Shown: piece by piece, positions 44,001 to 52,733 of the stretch | Layout of the letters: every line of letters begins with the position of its first letter | Position numbering within the stretch: the stretch's first letter is position 1 | Assembly: GCF_022662175.1 (NCBI RefSeq) | Contig: NZ_JAKMCR010000004.1 | Coordinates: forward strand, 62,001 to 126,000 | Reading direction: 5' to 3' | Source: Aestuariivivens marinum | GTDB lineage: Bacteria > Bacteroidota > Bacteroidia > Flavobacteriales > Flavobacteriaceae | DNA: 64,000 nucleotides | Program-made: the position numbers and the translations under genes | Notes under the pieces: generated by a model | Database searches by the model: none | What the model was told of the DNA's origin: nothing | The model's input: the letters and a program-made list of their open reading frames with translations, nothing else

Positions 44001-44872
44001 ACAACCCATTTACTGGTATAGATAAAAACAAAGAAGCCATTTGGGACATGGTGGTTAGAAGAGATATTGAAGCTTTTGTAAACCAAGACTGGAAAATGGT
44101 AGAAAATGATTTTCATGAAGAAGGTTTCATGGGAATTGACGGGGGAAAATCCCAAAGTATTGACCAATGGAAATTAAGCTTTCCAAATTTAGAAAGTTAT
44201 AAGATCTCATGGCTGCAACAGGCTAAGGAGTTCCATGAAACCGCATGGGGTGAAGATGTAACCGAAGCACTGCATAGAGTAACCATATTACAAGACATAG
44301 AAATTATAGGAGATGCCGCATTGTTGCACAAAAAGTTTGTAGGTGACATAAAAAAAGCGGATGGGGGTTATGTTGAAACCAATTGGCAGACATTATACAG
44401 ATGCAGAAAAATAAATGGACAATGGAAAATGGTAGGATTTACAGGATATCTACCGTTTTTTAGTGTCAATTCCAACGCTAATCTACAAGCAGCAAAACAG
44501 ATGCCAGCAAATGCAAGCCAGCATGTTACCGCAGGGCCTTATTCACCGGTTTTAGAAGTGAATCCGAGTAAACTGGTTGTTATTTCCGGGCAAGCTGCCA
44601 TAGATAAACAGGGAAATGTTATAGGGGATACCATAGAGGAACAAACGGTATATATGATGGATAATTGCAGCATTCAGTTGGCGTCTGCCGGATGTACCCT
44701 AAATGATGTATTCAAAGTAAATGTGTTTATAAAAGATTTAGCCGATTGGCCAAGATTCAATGCTGTTTATAAAAATTATTTTAAGGATCCAAAACCTGTT
44801 CGTACAGCAGTGCAAACAGGATTGTTAATGAATCTGGTGGTTGAAATTGAAATGTGGGCCGCTAAAAAATAA
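43997..44872 (+). CDS. NTF2-like/SnoaL domain fused to RidA domain
   Basis: A 291-residue two-domain protein. Residues 1-155 look like an NTF2/SnoaL cone fold (RRDIEAFVNQDWKMVENDFHEEGFMGIDG and NWQTLYRCRKINGQWKMVGF). Residues 168-291 are a RidA/YjgF domain (GPYSPVLEVNPSKLVVISGQ, VFKVNVFIKDLADWPRFNAVY, PVRTAVQ and VEIEMWA) with the substrate-binding arginine kept at R269. RidA proteins deaminate reactive enamine/imine intermediates; here the domain might act on an enol made by the dehydratase. The join is in one continuous frame with a short linker (about 155-168), so it is a real fusion. It is coupled to the enolase gene by a four-base overlap. Confidence 0.82.
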   Translation: MNNPFTGIDKNKEAIWDMVVRRDIEAFVNQDWKMVENDFHEEGFMGIDGGKSQSIDQWKLSFPNLESYKISWLQQAKEFHETAWGEDVTEALHRVTILQDIEIIGDAALLHKKFVGDIKKADGGYVETNWQTLYRCRKINGQWKMVGFTGYLPFFSVNSNANLQAAKQMPANASQHVTAGPYSPVLEVNPSKLVVISGQAAIDKQGNVIGDTIEEQTVYMMDNCSIQLASAGCTLNDVFKVNVFIKDLADWPRFNAVYKNYFKDPKPVRTAVQTGLLMNLVVEIEMWAAKK

Positions 44873-44884
44873 AAATAAGGAATC

Positions 44885-45643
44885 ATGATTTGGGATCAAT
44901 TAACAACATCAGAATTAAGTAAGATAGCCAAAAATATACCGGTTATCCTTACTATGGCTGCAACCGAACAACATGGAAAGCATTTGCCACTCGCAACCGA
45001 TAGACTTATAGGAGAACATTTTGCTAATGAGCTGCATAAGGCTATCCCCGATAAGGTACTAGTGCTGCCTTCTATTAGTATAGGATGTTCTTCACATCAT
45101 ATGGATTTTTCAGGAACACTTACCATTAGCCATGACACATTTATACGACAGGTTGAGGATATAGTTAAATCGGTGATAGAGCATGGATTTAAAAATATCA
45201 TCCTTTTAAATAGCCATGGCGGGAATCAGGCCGTTGGGCAAGTATTGGTGGAAAAGTTAGGCTATGAAAATCCCACGGCAAATATCATTATGGTAACGTG
45301 GTGGAAATTAGCATCCGAGGCCTTATTCACTTTAAATGAAAGTGGTAAAGGCGGCGTTGGGCATGCCGGGGAGTTTGAAACGTCATTAATGTTAAATATT
45401 GCCCCACACTTAGTACATCTGGATAAAATTGAAAAAGGAAAACATACCGATACGTTTTCTTGGAGTGAGGGTGATATGTTGCGGGGACCCAAGGCATCCT
45501 ACTACAGATCAACTAAGGAAATGACCACTAATGGTGTTTTTGGAGATCCAGAATACGGGACTTTAGAAAAAGGAAAACAAATTTCGAAATTGGTTGTTGA
45601 TGATTTAAAAAACATCATTAATGACCTTTTAAATATTAAATAA
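44885..45643 (+). CDS. Creatininase-family metal-dependent hydrolase
   Basis: A 252-residue protein of the creatininase fold. Metal-site residues E28, H30 and D39 in ATEQHGKHLPLATD keep the spacing of Glu34/His36/Asp45 in Pseudomonas creatininase. NSHGGN and HAGEFETS give the rest of the site. Members open cyclic amides (creatinine, formamides) and related rings. In a sugar-acid operon that otherwise lacks a lactonase, opening of a sugar lactone is a fair guess, but no direct evidence supports it. It follows the RidA fusion by 12 bases. Confidence 0.85.
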   Translation: MIWDQLTTSELSKIAKNIPVILTMAATEQHGKHLPLATDRLIGEHFANELHKAIPDKVLVLPSISIGCSSHHMDFSGTLTISHDTFIRQVEDIVKSVIEHGFKNIILLNSHGGNQAVGQVLVEKLGYENPTANIIMVTWWKLASEALFTLNESGKGGVGHAGEFETSLMLNIAPHLVHLDKIEKGKHTDTFSWSEGDMLRGPKASYYRSTKEMTTNGVFGDPEYGTLEKGKQISKLVVDDLKNIINDLLNIK

Positions 45644-45699
45644 GATTAATGAAAGATACATTAAACATTCATAACTAAAATTTAGATACACTGTAAAAA

Positions 45700-45707
45700 T
45701 AGTTTTG
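45700..45707 (+). promoter_or_regulatory. Candidate -7 box before sugar porter 2
   Basis: TAGTTTTG matches the Bacteroidota TAnnTTTG box and lies 43 bases before the porter start in the 106-base gap after the creatininase gene. No good TTTG element is found about 20 bases further upstream, so the porter may also be read from the operon promoter. Confidence 0.35.
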
Positions 45708-45749
45708 GAAAGCTACATTTAACCTCTATAAAACAATAAACATAAACAG

Positions 45750-47081
45750 ATGAAAGGTAAACTAATATTATATACCCTGGTAGCTGCAATAGGCGGGCTG
45801 CTTTATGGTTTTGACACGGCAGTAATTAATGGTGCATTACCTTTTTTTAAATCGCATTTCCAATTGAACGATGTCATGACAGGTTGGGCCGTAAGCTCTG
45901 CTTTGTTGGGGTGTATCATTGGTGCCATAGGTATAGGTAAACCGGGCGATATATATGGAAGACGGGAAATGCTTAAGCTTTCTGCTTTGTTGTTTTTGGT
46001 TTCAGCTGTTGGTACGGGACTGGCACCAGAAATCAATAGTTTTATTCTGTTTAGGTTTGTTGGTGGTTTGGCAGTCGGTGCAGCTTCTGTACTGTCGCCC
46101 ATTTACATTTCAGAAATAGCGCCAGCGACACACCGGGGAAGGCTAATTATTACTTTTCAACTGGCTTTGGTTGTAGGGATATTGGTTGCCTTTTTTGTGG
46201 ATTACCTCCTCATTGATACTGGAAAAAATAACTGGCGTTACATGTTTATTTCAGAAGCGATACCAGCACTAGCATTTTTGGTTTTGCTTTATAAAGTCCG
46301 CAAGAGTCCACGTTGGTTAATGCAAACAGGACATCAGGAAGCGGCCAGAGAGACGATTAAAGATGTAAATCCGAATGCCGATATACAAAGTATTATTGTG
46401 GAAATTGAAACATCTATCAAGTTGGAGCAGGAAGGTAAGCAAGAAAAGCTGTTTAAGAAGCCCAACTTAAAGTTTACACTTATAGGAATTTGCATTGGCT
46501 TATTTAGTCAGTTTACAGGGGTAGCCATTGTTTTTTACTATGCTACGGATATATTTAGGGCTGCTGGTTTTTCAACGGATTCCGCAATAGGACAAACCGT
46601 TATTTTGGGAGCCACGAATTTAATTTTTACCATATTGGCCATGAGTGTAATCGATAAAATAGGAAGGAAAAAGCTATTGTATGTTGGAACCATTGGAATG
46701 GCCATATCTTTAGGTGTTTTTTCATGGGCCTTCTATACTGGTAATACTGAAGGCTTGTTATTATTGGGTATCTTAATTTGCTATGTGGCATTTTTTGCCT
46801 CATCTATGGGGGCTGTGGTATTTGTATTATTGGCAGAGATATTTCCAAACAACATACGATCTAGAGGAATGGCCTTGGGCTCTTTTTCCAATTGGATAGT
46901 GAATGGGTCCATTACTTTTCTATTCCCAATAGTTGTGGGCGCCTTTAGTGATGGTAAGGGCATTGGATATAGTTTTGCCTTTTTTTCCATAATGACGCTT
47001 TTAGGGTTCTTCTTTTTTAGAACATTTTTATTTGAAACCACAAACAAAACCTTGGAAGAAATTGAGTTTGAGAATAAGTAG
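45750..47081 (+). CDS. MFS sugar porter (XylE-like) 2
   Basis: A 443-residue twelve-helix sugar/proton symporter, closely similar along its length to the porter at 31564-32907 (shared GGLL-GFDTAVINGALPFF, SPIYISEIAPATHRGRL, QFTGVAIVFYYATDIFRAAGFSTDSAIGQTV-type region, FPNNIRSRG). The similarity suggests duplication, with each copy serving one oxidative sugar pathway. It is followed by the Gfo/Idh/MocA gene after 23 bases. Substrate not readable; the neighbouring dehydratase suggests a deoxyhexose or hexose. Confidence 0.92.
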   Translation: MKGKLILYTLVAAIGGLLYGFDTAVINGALPFFKSHFQLNDVMTGWAVSSALLGCIIGAIGIGKPGDIYGRREMLKLSALLFLVSAVGTGLAPEINSFILFRFVGGLAVGAASVLSPIYISEIAPATHRGRLIITFQLALVVGILVAFFVDYLLIDTGKNNWRYMFISEAIPALAFLVLLYKVRKSPRWLMQTGHQEAARETIKDVNPNADIQSIIVEIETSIKLEQEGKQEKLFKKPNLKFTLIGICIGLFSQFTGVAIVFYYATDIFRAAGFSTDSAIGQTVILGATNLIFTILAMSVIDKIGRKKLLYVGTIGMAISLGVFSWAFYTGNTEGLLLLGILICYVAFFASSMGAVVFVLLAEIFPNNIRSRGMALGSFSNWIVNGSITFLFPIVVGAFSDGKGIGYSFAFFSIMTLLGFFFFRTFLFETTNKTLEEIEFENK

Positions 47082-47104
47082 ATACTAATTTTAAATATAA
47101 TAAT

Positions 47105-48514
47105 ATGAAAAATAATTTCAGTAGACGGGAAGCATTAAAACGTATAGGATTAGGGTCGGCTGCAGTAACCGTTGGAGCAATTGGTGTTGCGAATGCAAGT
47201 TCTAAAGAAAGTATTGAAACACAATATATTGAAGATAAAAAAGTGCAACCTATAAATTTTGAACAGCCCATTACGGCGATAGTGCTTGGTGCAGGAGGGC
47301 GTGGTAATTTATATGCAGGGTATGCACTAGACAACCCAAAAGAGCTAAACATTGTAGGGGTAGCAGAACCCATTAAATACAGAAGGGATAACTTTTCCAA
47401 GTCTCATAAAATTTCAGAAAACAATCAATTTACAACCTGGGAACATGTTTTTGAACGGCCTAAGTTTGCAGATGCTGTTATTATTACAACACCCGATGCC
47501 CTACATTATGGCCCTGCAATGAAAGCCATTGAAATGGGATATGATGTATTACTGGAAAAAGCCATTGCGCAAACCTGGGAGGAATGTTACGATATATTAA
47601 AACAACAACGTAAATATGGTAAAATTGTGGCCATTTGCCATGTGCTTCGCTACGCGCCTTATTTTGTTAAGATGAAGGAAATTATCGATTCTGGTAAAAT
47701 AGGAGAGGTGGTTAGTGTGCAACACTTCGAACCAGTAGAGCACATCCACATGTCCCATTCGTTTGTGCGAGGCAATTGGGGGAACTCAAAAAAATCAACC
47801 CCTATGATACTTTCAAAATCCTGTCATGACACGGATATTATACGTTGGTTGGTAGGGAAACCCTGTAAAAAAGTATCTTCTTTCGGGTCTTTAAAGTTGT
47901 TCAGGTCTCAAAGTGCACCCCAAGGCAGTACTAAACGTTGTACCGATGGTTGTGCCGTGGAGCGGGAATGTCCTTTTTCGGCCATAAAGATTTATGCCGA
48001 ACGAAAAATATTCTTACATCACTTAAAACTTGAAAAACATGATACAGACTCTATTATGGAAAACCTTAAGACTGGGCCTTATGGACGTTGTGTGTACCAT
48101 TGCGATAATGATGTTGTAGACCATCAGGTAGTTAATATGCAGTTTGAAGACGATATCACGGCTTCGTTCTCTATGGAAGGCCTTACCAGTTATGGTGGCA
48201 GACGTACACGCATCATGGGGACGATGGGTGATATAGTTGGTGATATGGATAGTATGACGGTTTTTGATTTTAGAACCAGGGAGAAAAAACACTGGACAAC
48301 TAAGGATATTAACGATGGTATTTATGCCGGTCATGGTCATGGCGGTGGCGATATGCGTTTGGCAAGGGACTTTGTAAGGGCTGTAAAGTTGCAGGATCCT
48401 ACACAGTTAACATCTACTATAGAAGCCTCAATGGAAAGTCACTTAATTGGGTTTCAAGCTGAAAAAAGTCGCCTTAAAGGAGGAAAGGTTTTTGATGTGA
48501 ATTTAAAAGTCTAA
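47105..48514 (+). CDS. Tat-exported Gfo/Idh/MocA-family oxidoreductase
   Basis: A 469-residue protein with a twin-arginine signal peptide (SRREALKR at 6-13, hydrophobic AAVTVGAIGVANAS to about 32), so it is folded with its NAD(P) before export to the periplasm. The Rossmann motif is VLGAGGRGNLYAGYA at 60-74. The usual EKP catalytic tract reads EKAIA here. The C-terminal domain carries CTDGCAVERECPFSA and GPYGRCVYHCDNDVVDHQ, a Cys-rich insert seen in one branch of this family. Related Tat-exported proteins include GH109-type enzymes, which act on HexNAc by an NAD redox cycle; a glycosidase or epimerase-type role on a surface glycan is possible but unproven. Confidence 0.85.
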   Translation: MKNNFSRREALKRIGLGSAAVTVGAIGVANASSKESIETQYIEDKKVQPINFEQPITAIVLGAGGRGNLYAGYALDNPKELNIVGVAEPIKYRRDNFSKSHKISENNQFTTWEHVFERPKFADAVIITTPDALHYGPAMKAIEMGYDVLLEKAIAQTWEECYDILKQQRKYGKIVAICHVLRYAPYFVKMKEIIDSGKIGEVVSVQHFEPVEHIHMSHSFVRGNWGNSKKSTPMILSKSCHDTDIIRWLVGKPCKKVSSFGSLKLFRSQSAPQGSTKRCTDGCAVERECPFSAIKIYAERKIFLHHLKLEKHDTDSIMENLKTGPYGRCVYHCDNDVVDHQVVNMQFEDDITASFSMEGLTSYGGRRTRIMGTMGDIVGDMDSMTVFDFRTREKKHWTTKDINDGIYAGHGHGGGDMRLARDFVRAVKLQDPTQLTSTIEASMESHLIGFQAEKSRLKGGKVFDVNLKV

Positions 48515-48522
48515 TATTTTTG
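48491..48522 (+). promoter_or_regulatory. Candidate promoter for the GH89/HGSNAT-like pair
   Basis: TTTG at 48491-48494 and TATTTTTG at 48515-48522 are separated by 20 bases, a good match to the Bacteroidota housekeeping promoter. The -33 part lies inside the end of the Gfo/Idh/MocA gene and the -7 box directly follows its stop codon. It would leave a leader of about 165 bases before the GH89 start. Confidence 0.5.
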
Positions 48523-48696
48523 AACCTAAAACACATTAAGAGTATAGTTTTAGTTAAGTTGAAATACTCGATTCAAATTAGTTTCCATAGTATAATTGAA
48601 GATACCATTAGCTACTAATCTTTAGATATAGCATTTTGGCGAGCAAGATATTTACCCAAGGATTGATATGGCTTACAATTCAAGTATAGTTTTAAA

Positions 48697-50868
48697 ATGA
48701 AATACATTATAAGTAAATTTAATTTTATTCTCATACTTATTGTATGCACAATGGGCTGTTCCCAAAAATCAAATCACAAATATGAAGAATCACCAGCGAG
48801 TGAAGTTTTATATAGGCTAATAGGAGAAAGAGCAAAAGAGATACAATTTTATTATATACCTAGCGATAGCTTAAGTCCCAATAATATGGTTTTTGAAATC
48901 GAAGCTGGCGAAGGTATTCTAAAAGTTGGTGGAAATACAGGAGTGGCCCAATGTAAAGGGGCATATACTTACCTTAAGGAAGCTTGTAATAGTTTGATTT
49001 CATGGGGCGGAAGTAATATTAAAATCCCTGAAACTTGGCCAGACTACAGAAAAAAGCGTGTGGTCTGTCCTTTTCAATATACCTTACAGGATAACATCTG
49101 TGGTTTTGGATATACTACACCGTATTATCAATGGGAAGATTGGTTAAGATATCTGGATATTATGGCTGTACATGGCTATAATATGATGTTGGCTCCAATA
49201 GGTACCGAAGCTATTTGGAAGGAAGTTTGGAAAAAATATGGGTTCACCCCTGCAGAATTGGAAGAATACTTTACGGGACCCGCTTATTTGCCATGGCATA
49301 GAATGGGAAATATTAATAAGCATGGAGGTCCTATTCCAAGTGATTATTTCGAAAAAACAAAGACACTTCAAAAGAAAATATTAAAGCACATGCGATCCAT
49401 TGGAATACATCCTGTAGCTTCTGCTTTTGCAGGGTTTGTTCCTAAGGAATTTGAAGCAAAATTTCCTGATGCCAAAGTTAGGCATGTTGATGGGTGGGTA
49501 GGTTTTAAAGGAGATAATACAACGCATATTTTACATCCTCTATCGCCTTATTATAAAAAGATTGGAAAGGATTTTATTGATACTTGGAAAAAAGAGTTTG
49601 GAGAGGTAGACTTTTTCTTGGCCGATGTTTTTAATGAGTTACGCCCCCCAGTTAGTGATGAATCTGAAGAAGTCCTACAAAAAGAATTAGCTGAATTTGG
49701 AAACGCTATATACTCATCGATTATTGAGGCAGATGAAGATGCTACATGGCTAATGATGGGCTGGTTATTTATGGATAAAGGATTTTGGACCAACGACAGG
49801 GCAAAAGCATTATTGAGTACGATTCCGGATGATAAGATGATGGTATTGGATCTATATGCAGAGGCAAGTCCATTTTATAAAAGCATGGATGATTTTTTTG
49901 GTAAGAGCTGGATGTATAGTATAATCCCTAATTGGGGTGGAGCTTATCAAATAGGAGGTTTATTAACACAATACGGACATTTAATTCCTGAGATAGCAAA
50001 ATCAAAAGCAGACGGAAAACTAAAAGCCTTTGGTTTCTCTCCAGAGGGGACAGAAACCAATGAAGTAATTTACGAATTGGCATCAGATGCCATGTGGAGT
50101 AATGCAACATTGGATTATAAAGATTGGTTGGTATCATATTGCAATAATCGATATGGTATGAAATCAGACAAATTGTATGAAGCCTGGTTGTTGTTATGTC
50201 ATTCTATTTATAATAAAGAAATCGATCATGCCGTAAACAGGATTCAGTCTAATCCGATCACTTTAGCGAGTTCTTATCATGTTTTACCTAAAGCAGATGA
50301 GAATGTTAATAAAGCTTTAAGTTTGTTTTTGGAGGAATTCCAAGTATTTAAGAACAATCAACTTTATATAAATGATCTTATCGAGTTGGCTACTTATAAA
50401 TACATGGCTATTGCAGATTCATTGATAATGGATTTAAGAGGTAATATAAGTCGAAGAACAGTAATGGAATCTGACAAACAAATGGAACAGATTTCCGATT
50501 TGGTCATCAAAATAGATGACATGTTATCCCACCATAGTTTATCTAATTTAGAAAGATGGGTTAAAAAAGCAAGGCGTTGGGGAACAGATAAAGGACAAAT
50601 GGATTATTATGAATCGGATGCGAAGCGAATTATTACGGTTTGGGGAAGCGGTTTAACCGAATATGCATCAAGATTATGGAGCGGACTTTTAAAGGATTAC
50701 TATTTGGCCAGATGGGAGGCTTGGTATAATGCTCAAAAGGAAGGCGAGGAGTTTAATATAAAAAAATGGGAGGACCGTTGGATAAATAGTGCTTATGAAT
50801 CTTCACAAAATGAAAATGATGATATAACGTCATTAATAGAAGAACTTGATTTGATAATTGAAAATTAA
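48697..50868 (+). CDS. GH89 alpha-N-acetylglucosaminidase lipoprotein 1
   Basis: A 723-residue lipoprotein (signal ends MGCS) of the NAGLU family, which removes terminal alpha-linked GlcNAc with retention. The N-terminal domain fills about 30-110. The barrel starts YTLQDNICGFGYTTPYY and has WLRYLDIMAVHGYNMMLAP, GNINKHGGPIP, the predicted acid/base E314 in ADVFNEL and nucleophile E450 in SPEGTETN, nearly the same positions as Glu316 and Glu446 of human NAGLU. An alpha-helical C-terminal domain follows from about 500. The stop codon directly abuts the start of the HGSNAT-like gene, so the two are translationally coupled. A second GH89 is at 59606-62152. Confidence 0.94.
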   Translation: MKYIISKFNFILILIVCTMGCSQKSNHKYEESPASEVLYRLIGERAKEIQFYYIPSDSLSPNNMVFEIEAGEGILKVGGNTGVAQCKGAYTYLKEACNSLISWGGSNIKIPETWPDYRKKRVVCPFQYTLQDNICGFGYTTPYYQWEDWLRYLDIMAVHGYNMMLAPIGTEAIWKEVWKKYGFTPAELEEYFTGPAYLPWHRMGNINKHGGPIPSDYFEKTKTLQKKILKHMRSIGIHPVASAFAGFVPKEFEAKFPDAKVRHVDGWVGFKGDNTTHILHPLSPYYKKIGKDFIDTWKKEFGEVDFFLADVFNELRPPVSDESEEVLQKELAEFGNAIYSSIIEADEDATWLMMGWLFMDKGFWTNDRAKALLSTIPDDKMMVLDLYAEASPFYKSMDDFFGKSWMYSIIPNWGGAYQIGGLLTQYGHLIPEIAKSKADGKLKAFGFSPEGTETNEVIYELASDAMWSNATLDYKDWLVSYCNNRYGMKSDKLYEAWLLLCHSIYNKEIDHAVNRIQSNPITLASSYHVLPKADENVNKALSLFLEEFQVFKNNQLYINDLIELATYKYMAIADSLIMDLRGNISRRTVMESDKQMEQISDLVIKIDDMLSHHSLSNLERWVKKARRWGTDKGQMDYYESDAKRIITVWGSGLTEYASRLWSGLLKDYYLARWEAWYNAQKEGEEFNIKKWEDRWINSAYESSQNENDDITSLIEELDLIIEN

Positions 50869-51957
50869 ATGAAATCACGATTAGTATCTTTAGATGCCCT
50901 TAGGGGCTTTACCATGTTTTGGATTATAGGGGGCGATGCCTTGGTACATGCCTTATCAGGAGCTACAAGTCTGCCTATGTTTAAGTGGATGTCGCAACAG
51001 TTGCTCCATGTAGAATGGAACGGCTTTCATTTTTTGGATCTCATATTTCCTATGTTTATGTTCATTTCAGGTGTCGCGATACCATATTCAATAGGTCGTA
51101 ACTTAGAACAAGGTATTAGCCGAAAAGTTCTGTGGAAAAAGGCCTTAAAAAGAGCCGTTATTTTAATACTTCTAGGGGTATTATATAACAATAAGCTATC
51201 TTTCGATTTTTCAAATTTGCGGTATGCCAGTGTTTTAGGCCAGATAGGGGTGGCTTACCTAATAGCGGTATTAATATATTTGTATGCTAATACCAAGGGG
51301 CAGTGGTTATGGTCTATTGGAATATTGTTGGGTTTTTGGGGGCTAATGGTCTTGGTTCCCGTACCTGGTATTGGGGCAGGCGTATTGACTCCAGAAGGTA
51401 ATTTTTCAGGTTATATAGACAGATTGTTATTACCAGGAACCATGTTTCGGGAGCATTACGACCCACAAGGCTTACTTTTAATGGTCTCCGCTGCGGTAAT
51501 TACCCTAGCAGGTGCCATGATGGGAAAAATTCTTAAAAAGACAAAAGAGGCATCTGTCAAGAATGTTAAGATTATGTTGGTTTCAGGAGCGCTACTTGTC
51601 TTATTTGCGCTGCTATGGCATAGTGTTTACCCAATAAATAAGGAAATATGGTCCAGTTCATTTAATGTGTTAACCATTGGGTTGTCGCTTGTTTTTTTAG
51701 CGTTTTTTTATTTCATTATAGATGTGAAGAAAAGGTCAAGATGGGCATTCCCCTTCGTATTAATAGGACTCAATCCTATTTTTATATATCTGGCTTATAG
51801 GATGATTGATTTTAGGTTTACTTCCGAGTTTTTGTTACATGGATTAATGCAGGTGTCGGGAAGTTATGGTTCGGTGGTATTAATTATAGGTGTACTCCTG
51901 CTACAAATGGGTCTGTTGTACTTTTTATACAGGCAAAAAATATTTTTTAAAGTCTAA
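50869..51957 (+). CDS. HGSNAT/NagX-like membrane acetyltransferase
   Basis: A 362-residue inner-membrane protein with about ten membrane segments, related to human heparan-alpha-glucosaminide N-acetyltransferase and bacterial NagX/DUF5009 proteins. It starts SLDALRGFTMFWIIGGDAL, and HVEWNGFHFLDLIFPMFMFISG (44-68 region) matches the human segment KHASWNGLTVADLVFP, so H47 aligns with the catalytic His269. HGSNAT passes acetyl from cytosolic acetyl-CoA across the membrane to the amino group of terminal alpha-glucosamine, making the substrate of NAGLU. Here it begins on the base after the GH89 stop codon. Acetylation of alpha-GlcN residues in the periplasm is therefore a reasonable role, though bacterial members remain little studied. 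Confidence 0.85.
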   Translation: MKSRLVSLDALRGFTMFWIIGGDALVHALSGATSLPMFKWMSQQLLHVEWNGFHFLDLIFPMFMFISGVAIPYSIGRNLEQGISRKVLWKKALKRAVILILLGVLYNNKLSFDFSNLRYASVLGQIGVAYLIAVLIYLYANTKGQWLWSIGILLGFWGLMVLVPVPGIGAGVLTPEGNFSGYIDRLLLPGTMFREHYDPQGLLLMVSAAVITLAGAMMGKILKKTKEASVKNVKIMLVSGALLVLFALLWHSVYPINKEIWSSSFNVLTIGLSLVFLAFFYFIIDVKKRSRWAFPFVLIGLNPIFIYLAYRMIDFRFTSEFLLHGLMQVSGSYGSVVLIIGVLLLQMGLLYFLYRQKIFFKV

Positions 51958-52025
51958 GCAAAATTCTATTTAATAGATTTAAAGAATTATTAAAGGAGTA
52001 AAACCATCGATTAGAAAATTAAGGC

Positions 52026-52610
52026 TTATCGAGTTTTTAAACTATTTTCAAAAAGCAAAAACAACACTTTACGGGCCTTTTTTCCAATGCCTTCCCTTAT
52101 GATGCTGTAGGCTTTGGCTATGTGATACTCTACGGTTTTAACCGATATATTTAAATAGTCGGCTATTTCTATATTGGTAAGGCCTTCTTGTTTGCTCAAT
52201 AAAAAAGTACGTTTGCACTTTTTGGGTAAGTTTTCAATTTCCCGTGAGATCAAGGCTGTTTTTTCAGCTAATAATTCTTGGTAGTCCTCATTTTCCACTT
52301 CGCTCAAAGCTTCAACAAATACTTTTTCCAAAACAGAAATAGATTGGTTTCTATGGTATTGATTAACAAATTCGTTATAAATAGATTTGTATAAAAAGTT
52401 CTTAATAGGAAAATCACTTTTTAAATTAGAACGAAATTCCCAGGTTCTTAAAAACACATTTTGAACGATGTCTTGAGACATAGCATAGTCATGGGTAAGG
52501 CTTAAGGCGTAAACAAATAATTTTTTATAGTAAGTATTTATTAAATAAGTATATGCTTTTTCGTTTCCTTTTTTAAGATTATCAATTAAAAAAGCGTTAT
52601 CTTTAAACAT
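52026..52610 (-). CDS. ECF RNA polymerase sigma factor
   Basis: A 194-residue sigma-70 family factor of the Bacteroidota ECF group. Region 2 fills about 10-85 (YTYLINTYYKKLFVYALSL, AMSQDIVQNVFLRTWEF) and region 4 about 125-180 (LPKKCKRTFLLSKQEGLTNIEIADYLNISVKTVEYHIAKAY). It is divergent from the FecR anti-sigma gene and the STN-type SusC, the usual layout for glycan-triggered trans-envelope signalling. It would drive the SusC2/SusD2 operon, and possibly other parts of the island, when glycan is imported. Confidence 0.94.
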   Translation of the reverse strand: MFKDNAFLIDNLKKGNEKAYTYLINTYYKKLFVYALSLTHDYAMSQDIVQNVFLRTWEFRSNLKSDFPIKNFLYKSIYNEFVNQYHRNQSISVLEKVFVEALSEVENEDYQELLAEKTALISREIENLPKKCKRTFLLSKQEGLTNIEIADYLNISVKTVEYHIAKAYSIIREGIGKKARKVLFLLFENSLKTR

Positions 52611-52646
52611 ACTAACGGTAACATTAATTTATTCGTAAATGTAGCA

Positions 52647-52679
52647 CAAAATTATAAATAATTTAAAAAACACACCAAA
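52647..52679 (-). promoter_or_regulatory. Promoter of the ECF sigma gene
   Basis: Read on the minus strand, TTTG (52676-52679) is followed after 21 bases by TAATTTTG (52647-52654), matching the Bacteroidota consensus TTTG-N~20-TAnnTTTG. The -7 box ends 36 bases before the sigma start codon, a normal leader length. Confidence 0.55.
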
Positions 52680-52733
52680 AACCTAGGGTATTGTAAAATG
52701 GCTTTGTAATAAGTATTAAATAAAAAGATTGCA

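Noticed and set aside
48697-51957. Heparan sulfate utilisation locus
   Set aside because: GH89 and HGSNAT-like genes suggest it, but no sulfatase, no heparin lyase (PL12, PL13, PL21) and no GH88 is present, while fucose and mannose enzymes are; the substrate remains open.
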